DNA from: Pontivivens marinum
Lineage (GTDB): Bacteria > Pseudomonadota > Alphaproteobacteria > Rhodobacterales > Rhodobacteraceae
Direction: 5' to 3'
Length of the DNA: 64,000 nucleotides
Assembly: GCF_900231835.1 (NCBI RefSeq)
Contig: NZ_OCTN01000011.1
Location: forward strand, 1-64,000
Of the stretch, positions 33,739 through 42,662 are shown in pieces. The position numbers were made by a program, and so were the translations under genes. The notes below the pieces were generated by a model. The model did no database searches. It saw nothing but the letters and a program-made list of their open reading frames with translations, and was not told the origin of the DNA. Position 1 is the first letter of the stretch, and each line of letters begins with the position of its first letter.

Positions 33739-34767
33739 TCAGCCGTGGCGTTCGCGGTACCAGTCCACAAAATTAGCTACGCCCGTGCGCAGATCTGTCT
33801 GGGGCAGCGGTGCGTCGGTTAGTGCCTGATACAAATCGGTGCTAGCCCAAGTTGCAGGCACATCACCCTTTTGCATCGGCATTAATTTGCGCCCGGCCTT
33901 TTGGCCCATCGCAGCCTCAATCGCCTCAACGAAATCACCCAGTCGACTGGGCGCGCCATTGCCTATATTGACCACACGCCATGGTGCGGCTGGGCTGAGG
34001 CTGTCGGCGGGATCGGAGGTGAAGCCATCACGTTCATCGGCCTGTGGCGGCTGCACGTCGATCAGCGCGGTGATTCCCGCGACCAGATCTCCGACATAGG
34101 TGAAGTCGCGTGCCATATCTCCGCCATTATACAGCTCGATCGGTTGACCGGCCTGCATTGCATTGACGAATTTATACAGTGCCATATCCGGCCGACCCCA
34201 TGGGCCATATACGGTAAAGAATCGGAACAGCGTCGTGGGAATGCGCCACAGATGCGCATAGGAATGGGACATCGCCTCATTCGCCTTTTTCGTGGCGGCA
34301 TATAAGGTTAGCGGGTGGTCGGCTGCGTGGATCTCGGCGAAAGGCATTTCGGTATTCGCACCATAGGCAGAGGAGGTCGAGGCCATCATCAGATGCGCGG
34401 GTTCATGCATCCGCGCGATTTCCAGCACGTTGAAACCACCGACCAGATTTGCTTCCACATAGGCGCGGGGGGCCTCAAGGCTGTAGCGCACGCCCGCCTG
34501 CGCGGCGAGGTGCACAATCAGATCAGGGCGCGCGGCGTTGGCTGCCGCCTCCAGCGCGGGCATATCCTCCAGCATCGCCTCATGCGCCGTGAAGTTGGGG
34601 TGCTGCCCCAGTAAGGCATGGCGATCGCGTTTCAGGCTGACATCATAATAATCCGTCATGCCGTCATAGCCATGGACCACCCACCCCGCGTCGAGCAGGT
34701 GCTGCGCGAGGTGGAAGCCGATAAAGCCGGCGGTCCCTGTGATCAACGCATGACGGCGATCCTTCAT
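33739..34767 (-). CDS. UDP-glucuronate 4-epimerase-like NAD-dependent epimerase
   Basis: This 342-residue short-chain epimerase has the Rossmann motif [42 protein letters not shown] (the UDP-glucuronate epimerase hallmark VRYSLExPxxYxxxN), [15 protein letters not shown] and [14 protein letters not shown] with Tyr/Lys. [18 protein letters not shown] is also diagnostic. It would make UDP-galacturonate from the UDP-glucuronate supplied by ugd two genes upstream. The ATG at 34767 overlaps the stop of the upstream lipoprotein gene (ATGA). Confidence 0.92.
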   Translation of the reverse strand: MKDRRHALITGTAGFIGFHLAQHLLDAGWVVHGYDGMTDYYDVSLKRDRHALLGQHPNFTAHEAMLEDMPALEAAANAARPDLIVHLAAQAGVRYSLEAPRAYVEANLVGGFNVLEIARMHEPAHLMMASTSSAYGANTEMPFAEIHAADHPLTLYAATKKANEAMSHSYAHLWRIPTTLFRFFTVYGPWGRPDMALYKFVNAMQAGQPIELYNGGDMARDFTYVGDLVAGITALIDVQPPQADERDGFTSDPADSLSPAAPWRVVNIGNGAPSRLGDFVEAIEAAMGQKAGRKLMPMQKGDVPATWASTDLYQALTDAPLPQTDLRTGVANFVDWYRERHG

Positions 34768-35828
34768 GTTTGACGTGCCGCCCGCGCAAGTGCGATGGAA
34801 AGGTCGCGACCCAATGGCTCTAACGTGCAATCACCCGGAACATTGTTGTCAGGGCACCACTGGGCCAGAGCCTGAAGCGTTAAGTTGTCGATTTCACCAG
34901 TTGGCGGGCCCTGATAAACCCCCTCGTCGCGGAGAACATGCTGTAGGGCGAGTGCATATTGTTCTGGATTGCGCTGTGCCAACTGGAACCATGCGCCCGT
35001 CACTCCGTTGAGCGCCAGTTCGTTTAGCAATGCCAGACCCTGATCGGGATCTGCATCAACGCCGCGCCCCACGAGAAGAGACAGGCCAACCTGCATACCT
35101 GAGAAATCGTCCCCCGCAGAATAGCCCTGTGTGAAATAGGTGTAAGCGCGTTCCACATCCCGCTCTACATCTGTTCCACGCAGATAGACGAGACCCAGCG
35201 CCCTATATGCGAGCGGGTCGTTCCCGACGGCCAATTCCTCATAGAGCGAAATCGCGCGCTGCGGATCATAGGATGGGTTGGTCGGCGTAAGAGCGGCAGC
35301 TGCAAGGTCGAGTTGCGCTGCGGTACTACCCTGTGCGATCAGGCGGCTCCGCGTTTGTGCGGCCTCGTCCGGGCGGTCTTGGCTGTCGAGAATATTGGCG
35401 AGCCTGCGGCCCGCAGCTAAATCACCAGCCTCAAGCGCCTCTGTGAGTACAGCAATCGCGGCATCGGGGCTGTATGTCGCACTCTCTTCAGTCGTATAGA
35501 GGCGCAACAGAATGCGCTGCGCCTGTTCATTCCCGTTCACACGCAGAATATCCAGATACGGGATCGCCTGCTGCGGATCGACCTCGATCCCGTTGAGACC
35601 ATTTAAGTATCCAAAAGCCAGATTGCTGGTTGCGCGGTCATCGCCCGTGAGAGACAGGCGTTCAAGCTGCCGTACGGCATAAGCTCGCCTGGCGGGGTTG
35701 GCACTATCGATTAATATCTTCCGAGCCTTAGGGAAGGTCAGGCTGGACTCGAGAGTGATATCGGGCGTGGCGCAGGCGCTCAGCGCAGCTAACACCAAAA
35801 ATGTCTTTGCAATATTAAGGATTTTCAT
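34764..35828 (-). CDS. Sel1/TPR-repeat outer-membrane lipoprotein (AlgK-like)
   Basis: This 354-residue protein begins with a lipoprotein signal peptide ([18 protein letters not shown]), the lipobox LSAC placing the lipidated Cys near residue 18. The remainder is a chain of TPR/Sel1 repeats (for example [29 protein letters not shown] and [17 protein letters not shown], read in parts). Length, lipobox and repeats resemble AlgK/PelB-type scaffold lipoproteins of polysaccharide secretion. It sits between ugd and the UDP-glucuronate epimerase in one operon, while AlgI/J/X/F-like genes lie 12 kb away. The chosen start is ATG at 35828; ATG at 35843 adds five residues. Confidence 0.78.
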   Translation of the reverse strand: MKILNIAKTFLVLAALSACATPDITLESSLTFPKARKILIDSANPARRAYAVRQLERLSLTGDDRATSNLAFGYLNGLNGIEVDPQQAIPYLDILRVNGNEQAQRILLRLYTTEESATYSPDAAIAVLTEALEAGDLAAGRRLANILDSQDRPDEAAQTRSRLIAQGSTAAQLDLAAAALTPTNPSYDPQRAISLYEELAVGNDPLAYRALGLVYLRGTDVERDVERAYTYFTQGYSAGDDFSGMQVGLSLLVGRGVDADPDQGLALLNELALNGVTGAWFQLAQRNPEQYALALQHVLRDEGVYQGPPTGEIDNLTLQALAQWCPDNNVPGDCTLEPLGRDLSIALARAARQT

Positions 35829-35863
35829 GTTGATTCCTTGCATTTATAATTTTCGAATAGGGA

Positions 35864-37159
35864 TCATCCTACTGAAGTGTAGGTAAATCCTGAATTTTGC
35901 AGCTCATCTGGTCGATATATATTTCGGAGATCAGCAATTTTAGTACCACGCATGACGTGGCGCAGGCGTGTGAGGTCTAGCGCGCGAAATTCGTTCCATT
36001 CGGTTAGTAGGACAACGGCGTCGGCGCCCTCTGCGGCGGCATATGCATCATCGTGCCAACTGACCCCTGGCAGCATGTGCTCCCCCTCGCTTCGGCCCTG
36101 AGGATCGGTGACGCGGACCTCAGCCCCAGCGCCGACAAGGGCGGGAACGATGGTCAGGGAAGGTGCCTCACGCATGTCATCGGTATCAGGTTTGAAGGTC
36201 ACACCCAATATGGCCACCCGTTTTCCGGACGGTGTACCCAGCATATTGAATATCTTGTCGACCATACGCCGCTTTACCGCTTCGTTTACCTCAATCACGG
36301 TTTCTACGATGCGTTGTGGCACAGCATGTTCCTGACCGATACGGGCCAGTGCACGGGTATCTTTCGGAAAGCATGATCCGCCATAACCGGGGCCTGCATG
36401 TAGAAATTTCGGGCCAATGCGGCCATCCATCCCCATGCCCTTTGAAACCTGCTTAACGTCCGCGCCCACACGTTCACACAGGGCGGCGATTTCGTTGATG
36501 AAGCTGATCTTGGTCGCCAAGAACGCGTTGGCGGCATATTTGATCATCTCGGCTGAGGCCAAGTCGGTAAACATGATAGGCGCATCGCGCAGGCTGAGTG
36601 GCCGGTAGATGGTTTGCATGACATCGCGGGCGCGGGCGCTCTCAATCCCTACAACGACGCGGTCGGGGCGCATAAAGTCCTCGATCGCAGCCCCTTCACG
36701 CAAGAATTCAGGATTAGAGGCGACGTCGAAATCAGCATCCGGCGCGGTTTCGCGCAGTAGGGCGGCGACGGCTGCATTCGTCCCAACGGGCACCGTCGAT
36801 TTTGTCACAACGACTGTATAACCTGTCAGCGCGGCGGCGATTTCACGTGTCGCAGCCATCACAAAGGTTAGGTCGGCATGGCCGTCACCCCGCCGGGTTG
36901 GTGTCCCCACTGCGATAAAGACTGCATCGGCTGCTGCAACGGCTGCCGCGAGATCTGAAGTGAAGTCCAGGCGACCGGCCGCCACATTGCGCGCCATCAG
37001 GTCCTCAAGACCGGGTTCATATATCGGCACATCGCCAGCCTTTAGGCGATCAATCTTGGTCGTATCACGATCCACACAGGTCACATCATGGCCGAAATCA
37101 GAGAAGCATATTCCCGAGACCAAACCCACGTAACCCGTTCCGATCATTGCGATGCGCAT
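35864..37159 (-). CDS. ugd: UDP-glucose 6-dehydrogenase
   Basis: Ugd (431 residues) oxidises UDP-glucose to UDP-glucuronate in two NAD+-dependent steps. It shows the N-terminal Rossmann motif IGTGYVGLVSGICFSDFGHD, VGTPTRRGDGHADL, ATKISFINEIAALCERVGAD, and the active site GPGYGGSCFPKDTRAL with the catalytic Cys. The C-terminal domain has ILGVTFKPDTDDMREAPSL. AlgD (GDP-mannose dehydrogenase) is the main alternative, but the N-terminus and motif details fit the Ugd/TuaD branch. It heads the operon ugd-lipoprotein-epimerase. Confidence 0.94.
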   Translation of the reverse strand: MRIAMIGTGYVGLVSGICFSDFGHDVTCVDRDTTKIDRLKAGDVPIYEPGLEDLMARNVAAGRLDFTSDLAAAVAAADAVFIAVGTPTRRGDGHADLTFVMAATREIAAALTGYTVVVTKSTVPVGTNAAVAALLRETAPDADFDVASNPEFLREGAAIEDFMRPDRVVVGIESARARDVMQTIYRPLSLRDAPIMFTDLASAEMIKYAANAFLATKISFINEIAALCERVGADVKQVSKGMGMDGRIGPKFLHAGPGYGGSCFPKDTRALARIGQEHAVPQRIVETVIEVNEAVKRRMVDKIFNMLGTPSGKRVAILGVTFKPDTDDMREAPSLTIVPALVGAGAEVRVTDPQGRSEGEHMLPGVSWHDDAYAAAEGADAVVLLTEWNEFRALDLTRLRHVMRGTKIADLRNIYRPDELQNSGFTYTSVG

Positions 37160-37329
37160 GTTACGTTTTCCCTGTGCCGTAAGTCGATTTGAGTATCGCC
37201 ACTCAGTCAGCGGAAGCCAAGAGTTAGTCTGCTATGCCAACCTGCGGCGTGTGTGGATATGCTATCGAAACGGCTTATTAACCTTTGGGGGGTATTGTCT
37301 ACCTGCTGGCTTAACGATTGTGTGAGTCA

Positions 37330-37341
37330 ATGGATATCCAT
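37330..37341. promoter_or_regulatory. 12-bp palindrome in the ugd / spike-gene intergenic region
   Basis: ATGGATATCCAT is a perfect 12-bp palindrome in the 263-bp gap between divergent ugd and the LamG-like gene. It could be an operator; 12-bp palindromes also occur by chance at this scale. Confidence 0.25.
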
Positions 37342-37422
37342 CATGAGTTTAAGGGGCCCTCACGCCATCAAAATTCTTATGGAGAATCATGTTGAAGCCC
37401 CTGCAGTAGGAAATGCTTCAAT

Positions 37423-38196
37423 ATGCCAAACTTCTCAATGCAGCCTTACCCCTCAGCCGTCGCGATCACAGGGCGCGCATCTTGGACGCCGGCTGCGCTC
37501 GAATCCGATGTTGCCCTATGGCTAGACGCACGCAGTGTTACCTCCTCCCCCGGTGCACCTGTTTCTGTTTGGCCTGATCGTTCGGGGCACGGGCGGGATG
37601 TGTCCAGTCCACAGGGGGCGGTCGCACCCGTCGTTGGGTCCAAACTGCTTCAAGGCCACGATGCACTGCTCTTTGATGGCACTGAAATGACGGTGCCAAA
37701 TCTGGGCAATGACTTGCCGCTTTCTGCATTTTGGGTGGCATTTCCGCAGCCGCAAACCTCAAGCGTACCTTATCCGAGCTACTTCTATGTTGACGGGTCA
37801 GGATTGCGATCGGATGCGCGCAAACCAATGATGAACGGATTGCGCGATCAGCCCGGCCGCTGCACGTTATGGGTTGGTACTGTCGGGCATACTGTGAGCT
37901 TTGACCCCGATAGCCCGCATTTGGGCATGGTCAGAAGCGATCTGACGCATGGATATGCTGCTGGAGTAAATGGTGAGGCTCCCAATACCAAAACCCAATC
38001 TCCCGGGCTTGATCCATCCAGCGGAATGGGTGGGATCGGATCATCTTCAGGCACATGCGCGTGGGGCGAGTTTCTGGTGTTATCAGTGCGTACGGATGCG
38101 CAAACCACACAACGCATCGAGGGCTATCTGGCACACCGCTGGAATTTGCAATCGTTACTTCCGGTGGACCATCCGCATCGCGGCAAAGCCCCATAG
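37423..38196 (+). CDS. LamG-like (concanavalin-fold) protein, possible spike or fibre
   Basis: This 257-residue protein has a single LamG/concanavalin-like domain: SDVALWLDARSVTSSPGAP, VWPDRSGHGRDVSSP, ALLFDGTEMTVPN, a central strand series, and the C-terminal GYLAHRWNLQSLLPVDHPHR. That C-terminal motif (E-GYLAHKW-x-L-x-LP-x-HP) recurs in phage and phage-like tail or fibre proteins. There is no signal peptide, so it is not an ordinary secreted lectin. AGGAAA precedes the ATG. It is followed after 36 bp by a gene for a gene-transfer-agent-type spike-base protein, suggesting the pair forms a carbohydrate-binding head spike or a relic of one. Confidence 0.7.
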   Translation: MPNFSMQPYPSAVAITGRASWTPAALESDVALWLDARSVTSSPGAPVSVWPDRSGHGRDVSSPQGAVAPVVGSKLLQGHDALLFDGTEMTVPNLGNDLPLSAFWVAFPQPQTSSVPYPSYFYVDGSGLRSDARKPMMNGLRDQPGRCTLWVGTVGHTVSFDPDSPHLGMVRSDLTHGYAAGVNGEAPNTKTQSPGLDPSSGMGGIGSSSGTCAWGEFLVLSVRTDAQTTQRIEGYLAHRWNLQSLLPVDHPHRGKAP

Positions 38197-38232
38197 TCGA
38201 TTGTTTTCAATTCAAATATACAGGAAAAAATA

Positions 38233-38499
38233 ATGCATAATCCATTTACTTCAAGAAGTTCGACTATTTCTGGCCCGGGGACCGATTATCTGCCCGTGAC
38301 GCCAAGCGATACTAATGACCTGTCTGACATTGCGGTGTCCCTTTATGTTGAGAACGGTGGCGATGTAACATTCCACTCTATACGCGGAACGCAAAGGACT
38401 GTTGCGGTTGGTGATAATAGCTGGCTGCTATGCGGTGTCTCTCGTGTTTTTGAAACAGGTACGACGGCAACTGGCCTGCATGCCGTAGTGATTGGCTGA
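38233..38499 (+). CDS. spike base protein, RCAP_rcc01079-like family
   Basis: This 88-residue protein matches the pattern of the spike-base family named after Rhodobacter capsulatus rcc01079: NPFTSRSSTISGPGTDY, then PVTPSDTNDL, then SLYVENGGDVTF, V-x-V-GDNSWLLCGVSRVF and the end TGTTATGLHAVV. In R. capsulatus such a protein forms the base of the head spikes of the gene transfer agent, which bind the recipient's capsular polysaccharide. Here it has no other capsid or tail gene nearby and stands among polysaccharide genes. AGGAAAAAAT precedes the ATG. A hairpin follows 28 bp after the stop. Confidence 0.78.
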   Translation: MHNPFTSRSSTISGPGTDYLPVTPSDTNDLSDIAVSLYVENGGDVTFHSIRGTQRTVAVGDNSWLLCGVSRVFETGTTATGLHAVVIG

Positions 38500-38526
38500 A
38501 CCTGAGCGCCAGTACCATTGAAAACC

Positions 38527-38553
38527 AGCGCTCCCGGAACGCTCGGGTGCGCT
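38527..38553 (+). terminator. terminator-like hairpin after the spike base gene
   Basis: AGCGCTCCCG and CGGGTGCGCT pair at nine of ten positions around a 7-nt loop, followed by GAATTTT. Confidence 0.6.
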
Positions 38554-38696
38554 GAATTTTCCACAGTGCCATTCGATCCGGCGTGTAACTGAACATTCCG
38601 ATTAGTAGATTTATGTTTGAGAGTGCGATTCACGACTTCCGTATCGAAATTTTTGCATTATTAAGATGTAATCGGCTTCCCAGAAGGAGAATTCAC

Positions 38697-39758
38697 TTGA
38701 AACGAGCCCTTATTACCGGCGTAACTGGGCAGGATGGTGCCTATCTGAGTGAATTGCTGCTTTCGAAAGGTTACGAGGTCCACGGCCTCAAGCGGCGCGC
38801 GTCCTCCTTTAATTCTGCGCGCATCGACCATCTATATCAGGATCCGCATGAAAGTGATGTTCGGTTCCACCTGCATTACGGTGACATGACCGACAGCACC
38901 AACCTGATTCGGCTGGTGCAAGAAGTGAAGCCTGATGAGATCTATAACCTCGCGGCTCAGTCACATGTTGCGGTCAGCTTTGAGACGCCAGAGTACACGG
39001 CGAATGCAGACGGTATCGGGACATTGCGTATTCTTGAGGCGATCCGGATTCTGGGTATGGAGAAAACCTGCCGGTTTTATCAAGCGTCTACTTCGGAGCT
39101 GTACGGTCTGGTTCAAGAAGTCCCGCAGCGTGAGACAACTCCGTTTTACCCACGCTCACCCTATGCTGCCGCCAAGATGTATGCTTACTGGATTACAGTG
39201 AATTACCGCGAAGCATATGGCATGCACGCGTCAAATGGCATTCTGTTCAACCATGAAAGCCCGCTGCGCGGCGAAACTTTCGTTACGCGCAAAATTACAC
39301 GGGCGGCGGCTGCGATCTCCTTGGGGCTGCAGGACCGGCTGTATCTGGGCAATATGGACGCCAAGCGTGATTGGGGACATGCCCGCGATTATGTCGAAGG
39401 TATGTGGCGTATTGTGCAGGCCGATGAGGCCGATGATTTCGTATTGGCAACCGGCGTAACACAAACTGTTCGTTCATTCGTAGAGGCGGCCTTTGCTGCC
39501 GTGGATATTACGATCCATTGGAAAGGGCAGGGCGTTGATGAAAAAGGCTATGATGCGAATGGCCGTCTGCTGATTGAGGTGGATCCACGCTATTTCCGCC
39601 CAACCGAGGTGGAGTTGCTGATCGGCGACCCAAGCAAAGCACGTGAAAAGCTGGGTTGGTCACACACAACGTCGCTGGCCGAAATGGTTACAGAGATGGT
39701 GCAAAGCGATTTGAAGGTTGTTCAGCAGGAGCGTGCGCGTAAAGATCGCCACGGGTAA
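38697..39758 (+). CDS. gmd: GDP-mannose 4,6-dehydratase
   Basis: Gmd (353 residues) makes GDP-4-keto-6-deoxymannose, the first step from GDP-mannose to GDP-L-fucose. Recognised are [66 protein letters not shown] and [15 protein letters not shown] (Tyr/Lys). The C-terminal [19 protein letters not shown] is diagnostic. The start is a TTG at 38697 with AGAAGGAGA seven bases upstream; any longer frame lacks a ribosome site. It is followed directly by fcl. Confidence 0.96.
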   Translation: MKRALITGVTGQDGAYLSELLLSKGYEVHGLKRRASSFNSARIDHLYQDPHESDVRFHLHYGDMTDSTNLIRLVQEVKPDEIYNLAAQSHVAVSFETPEYTANADGIGTLRILEAIRILGMEKTCRFYQASTSELYGLVQEVPQRETTPFYPRSPYAAAKMYAYWITVNYREAYGMHASNGILFNHESPLRGETFVTRKITRAAAAISLGLQDRLYLGNMDAKRDWGHARDYVEGMWRIVQADEADDFVLATGVTQTVRSFVEAAFAAVDITIHWKGQGVDEKGYDANGRLLIEVDPRYFRPTEVELLIGDPSKAREKLGWSHTTSLAEMVTEMVQSDLKVVQQERARKDRHG

Positions 39759-39813
39759 CCGTATGATTTGACGTGCTTATAACATGACTATGAGAAAGCA
39801 AGGCAGTAAGCTC

Positions 39814-40749
39814 ATGGAATACGATCTGAACGCCAAGCGCATCTGGGTGGCCGGCCATCGTGGTATGGTCGGATCGGCATTGGTGCGCCGGTTGGAGCAG
39901 GAACCTTGCGAGGTCATCACGGCGGGCCGCGAAACGGTCGATCTGACAGATCAGGTGGCCGTGACAGATTGGATGCAAAAAGAGCGACCAGACGCGATTG
40001 TTCTGGCCGCGGCCAAGGTTGGCGGTATTCATGCAAATAACTCGCAACCTGCGGAGTTTTTGCGCGACAATTTGGTCCTGCAAACCAACGTTATTCACGC
40101 GGCCTATCAGATCGGCGTGGAGAAGCTGCTCTTTCTGGGTTCCTCATGCATCTACCCCAAATTCGCGCCCCAGCCAATTCGTGAGGATGCTCTGCTGACC
40201 GGAGCATTGGAGCCTACAAATGAATGGTATGCGATTGCCAAGATTGCGGGCATCAAGATGTGTCAGGCGTACCGTCGGCAATATGGTTGCGACTACATCT
40301 CCGCACAGCCCACCAACCTGTACGGGCCAGGCGATAATTATGATCTGAGCACCTCGCATGTTTTACCCGCGCTGTTGCGTAAGTTTCATGAGGCAAAGCA
40401 GGCAGGCGCGCCCTCTGTGACATTGTGGGGATCAGGCACGCCGCTGCGTGAATTCCTGCATGTGGACGATCTGGCGGATGGGTTGGTGCATCTGCTCAAG
40501 ACATATTCTGACGAGGTTCCGGTCAATGTGGGATCCGGGGTTGAAGTCACAATCCGCGCGTTGGCAGAAACTATTGCGGATGTTGTTGGATACGAGGCCG
40601 AGCTGGTCTTCGATTCAACAAAACCTGACGGGACGCCGCGCAAGCTGATGGACTCGGGATTGCTGCATTCGCTAGGCTGGAACCGTGCGCGGGGTCTGCA
40701 TGATGGGATTTCGCAAACCTACGCATATTGGCAAAAAGATCAGGCATGA
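39814..40749 (+). CDS. fcl: GDP-L-fucose synthase
   Basis: Fcl/WcaG (311 residues) epimerises and reduces GDP-4-keto-6-deoxymannose to GDP-L-fucose with NADPH. It shows WVAGHRGMVGSALVRRLE, LAAAKVGGIHANN, LGSSCIYPKFAPQPI, EWYAIAKIAGIKMC (catalytic Tyr/Lys) and QPTNLYGPGDNYD. The start MEYDLNAKR at 39814 gives the usual N-terminus; ATG at 39784 would add ten residues but has no ribosome site. It forms an operon with gmd and, by an ATGA overlap, with the WecG/TagA transferase. Confidence 0.95.
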   Translation: MEYDLNAKRIWVAGHRGMVGSALVRRLEQEPCEVITAGRETVDLTDQVAVTDWMQKERPDAIVLAAAKVGGIHANNSQPAEFLRDNLVLQTNVIHAAYQIGVEKLLFLGSSCIYPKFAPQPIREDALLTGALEPTNEWYAIAKIAGIKMCQAYRRQYGCDYISAQPTNLYGPGDNYDLSTSHVLPALLRKFHEAKQAGAPSVTLWGSGTPLREFLHVDDLADGLVHLLKTYSDEVPVNVGSGVEVTIRALAETIADVVGYEAELVFDSTKPDGTPRKLMDSGLLHSLGWNRARGLHDGISQTYAYWQKDQA

Positions 40750-41495
40750 GCGTTAAGCCCGACACTTTCGACGTCTTAGGTATCCCGATTGCAGTCACCT
40801 CGCTGCCTGATGCGCAGGCGCGGATTGAGGGGTGGGCTGCCGATCAAACGGGGCGCTACGTTGGTGTGCGCGAGGCGGCAAGCAGTATGGCGATGAGTGA
40901 CGATCCGGATCTGTTGGCCATCGCACAGGGCGCGGCGATGAATGTCCCAGATGGCATGCCGTTGGTTTGGATTGGCAAATTAAGAGGCCTTCCTGTTCAA
41001 CGTACCTGCGGGCCCGACCTGATTGATCATATGATGGCGACATCTGCGCAAAGCAGGCTAAAACATTATCTGTATGGCGGCAAAGAGGGTGTGGCGGATA
41101 CGTTACGAGCCGTTTTTGAGAGCCGATATCCCGGCGTGCAGATTGTAGGGACAGAATGCCCGCCATTCCGCGCCCTGACACAGCAAGAAGATGCCGCAGT
41201 TGTTGAGCGGATCAGCGCGAGCGGTGCAGATGTGGTTTGGGTTGGCATCTCCTCGCCCAAGCAGGATGTATGGATGCGCGATCATGTGGATGCTCTGCCA
41301 CAGACATTGATTGGCGTGGGCGCTGCGTTTGACTTCCATTCAGGTGCCGTTCAACGGGCGCCGGTCTGGATGCAAAAATCCGGTCTAGAATGGTTGCACC
41401 GTTTGTCGAGCGAGCCGCGGCGACTGTGGCGGCGCTATCTGATACTGGTCCCCCGCTTTGCCTGGCGGGTATTGCGCGCGGAAGTTCAGCGATAA
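40746..41495 (+). CDS. WecG/TagA/CpsF family glycosyltransferase
   Basis: The 249-residue protein belongs to the GT26 family, which adds N-acetylmannosamine(-uronate) or glucose-type residues to lipid-linked sugars. Motifs are VLGIPIAVTSLPDAQARIE, AMNVPDGMPLVWIGKL (the PDG motif), RTCGPDLIDHMM, HYLYGGKEGVADTLRAVF and VWVGISSPKQDVWM. The end has the amphipathic basic tail typical of the family (RLWRRYLILVPRFAWRVLR) for membrane association. Start and preceding fcl stop form ATGA. Its stop abuts the stop of a convergent GT4 gene (TAATTA at 41493-41498). Confidence 0.92.
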   Translation: MSVKPDTFDVLGIPIAVTSLPDAQARIEGWAADQTGRYVGVREAASSMAMSDDPDLLAIAQGAAMNVPDGMPLVWIGKLRGLPVQRTCGPDLIDHMMATSAQSRLKHYLYGGKEGVADTLRAVFESRYPGVQIVGTECPPFRALTQQEDAAVVERISASGADVVWVGISSPKQDVWMRDHVDALPQTLIGVGAAFDFHSGAVQRAPVWMQKSGLEWLHRLSSEPRRLWRRYLILVPRFAWRVLRAEVQR

Positions 41496-42662
41496 TTAGC
41501 CCCGCAAGGCCTGTTTCTTAGCCTCATCATAGATTTTTTCGAGCTGACCAAGATTGGCTGCGGGTGAAAAATCATGCTGGAACTGATCGCGTGCGGCCCT
41601 ACCCAGTTGTGTGAGTGTATCGGGATCTGCAAAGGTTGCGCGCACTGTATCCGTTAAATCCTGCACATTTCCGGGTTCGAACAGCGCACCCGTGCGCCCG
41701 GGCGTAACAATTTCAGCCATTGAACCGAGGCGTGAGGCGATTACTGGTAAGCCGGCGCCGAATGCCTCTGCGATCGTCATGGGGAACCCCTCATACCATA
41801 GCGAAGGCATCATAAGGGCGCGGGCCTTGAGCATATGCGCGCGGACTTCTGCGGGCGTTACGGACCCGGCAAAATGCACGTTGCTGGGTGACGAGGCGCG
41901 AAGGGCATCAGCTTCAGGGCCATCGCCCAAGATTGTTAGAGGAATGTCAGGTAGGGCGCGCCATGCATCCACCAGCACCTGTACGCCTTTCTCAGCGGAT
42001 AACCGGCCCACGAAAAGCGCCCCTGCGCGGCCCTGTCCCTCGGGCTGTTCGGGGGCATGGATGAAGTTCGGCTTCACGACGATCCGCTCAGCAGGCAACC
42101 CGCCCTCAATGAACTTGTCCCGTGCGAAATCTGTCAACGCGATGAAGCGATGCACATGCTTGTCAAAAGTTTCACGCTGCCGCGCCTGATGCTGCATATT
42201 CACCACGGCGAGCGAACCGGGCAGGGAGCCACGATAGCAGCGGTGGCGTATTCCGTTGAGGATACTGCCCGTCAGGCAATCCTCGCACACGCGCCCTTCA
42301 CGTAAAAATTGCGCCCCGGCACACAGCAAGCGGTAGTTGTGCAGAGTTTGCACCACACCCACGCCGGCCTGTGCGGCGGCGGTATGCACGGCCGGTGTGA
42401 GGCGTGGGAAAAAGTTGTGGATATGCACAACCTCCGCACCTGTGCGCGCCAGTAAGTCACGCATCCATGCCTCTCGCTGCGGGTCGTATGCCGTGCGTAA
42501 AAAGGTGCGCACCTTGGCGCTGAGCCCGTGAATATCTGTATTGCTCACCACCTCAACATCCACGTCGTGTCCCGCAGCGCGCAGCAGGGTTTCCTCTGCT
42601 GCGACGACTGCATCCTCCCCACCACGCTGCTGGTAAGCGTTATGCAGGATGAGGATTTTCAT
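41496..42662 (-). CDS. glycosyltransferase family 4
   Basis: This 388-residue GT-B enzyme starts with KILILHNAYQQRGGEDAVVA, the Gly-rich acceptor loop. A Cys-rich stretch (LCAGAQFLREGRVCEDCLTG) lies near residue 125. The donor domain shows GALFVGRLSAEKGVQVLVDA, LTILGDGPEADALR and the E-x7-E motif in PSLWYEGFPMTIAEAFGAG. It is the last gene of the long minus-strand unit that starts with algF; its ATG overlaps the upstream polymerase stop (ATGA). Substrate unknown. Confidence 0.93.
   Translation of the reverse strand: MKILILHNAYQQRGGEDAVVAAEETLLRAAGHDVDVEVVSNTDIHGLSAKVRTFLRTAYDPQREAWMRDLLARTGAEVVHIHNFFPRLTPAVHTAAAQAGVGVVQTLHNYRLLCAGAQFLREGRVCEDCLTGSILNGIRHRCYRGSLPGSLAVVNMQHQARQRETFDKHVHRFIALTDFARDKFIEGGLPAERIVVKPNFIHAPEQPEGQGRAGALFVGRLSAEKGVQVLVDAWRALPDIPLTILGDGPEADALRASSPSNVHFAGSVTPAEVRAHMLKARALMMPSLWYEGFPMTIAEAFGAGLPVIASRLGSMAEIVTPGRTGALFEPGNVQDLTDTVRATFADPDTLTQLGRAARDQFQHDFSPAANLGQLEKIYDEAKKQALRG

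Noticed and set aside
35864-37159. Assignment as GDP-mannose dehydrogenase (algD) because of the alginate-like genes
   Set aside because: The N-terminal and GPGYGGSCFPKDT context fit UDP-glucose dehydrogenase, and the operon continues with a UDP-glucuronate epimerase; no alginate synthase is present.
39700-40100. Minus-strand open frame across the gmd-fcl junction
   Set aside because: The plus-strand genes gmd and fcl are unambiguous; the antisense translation has no family features.
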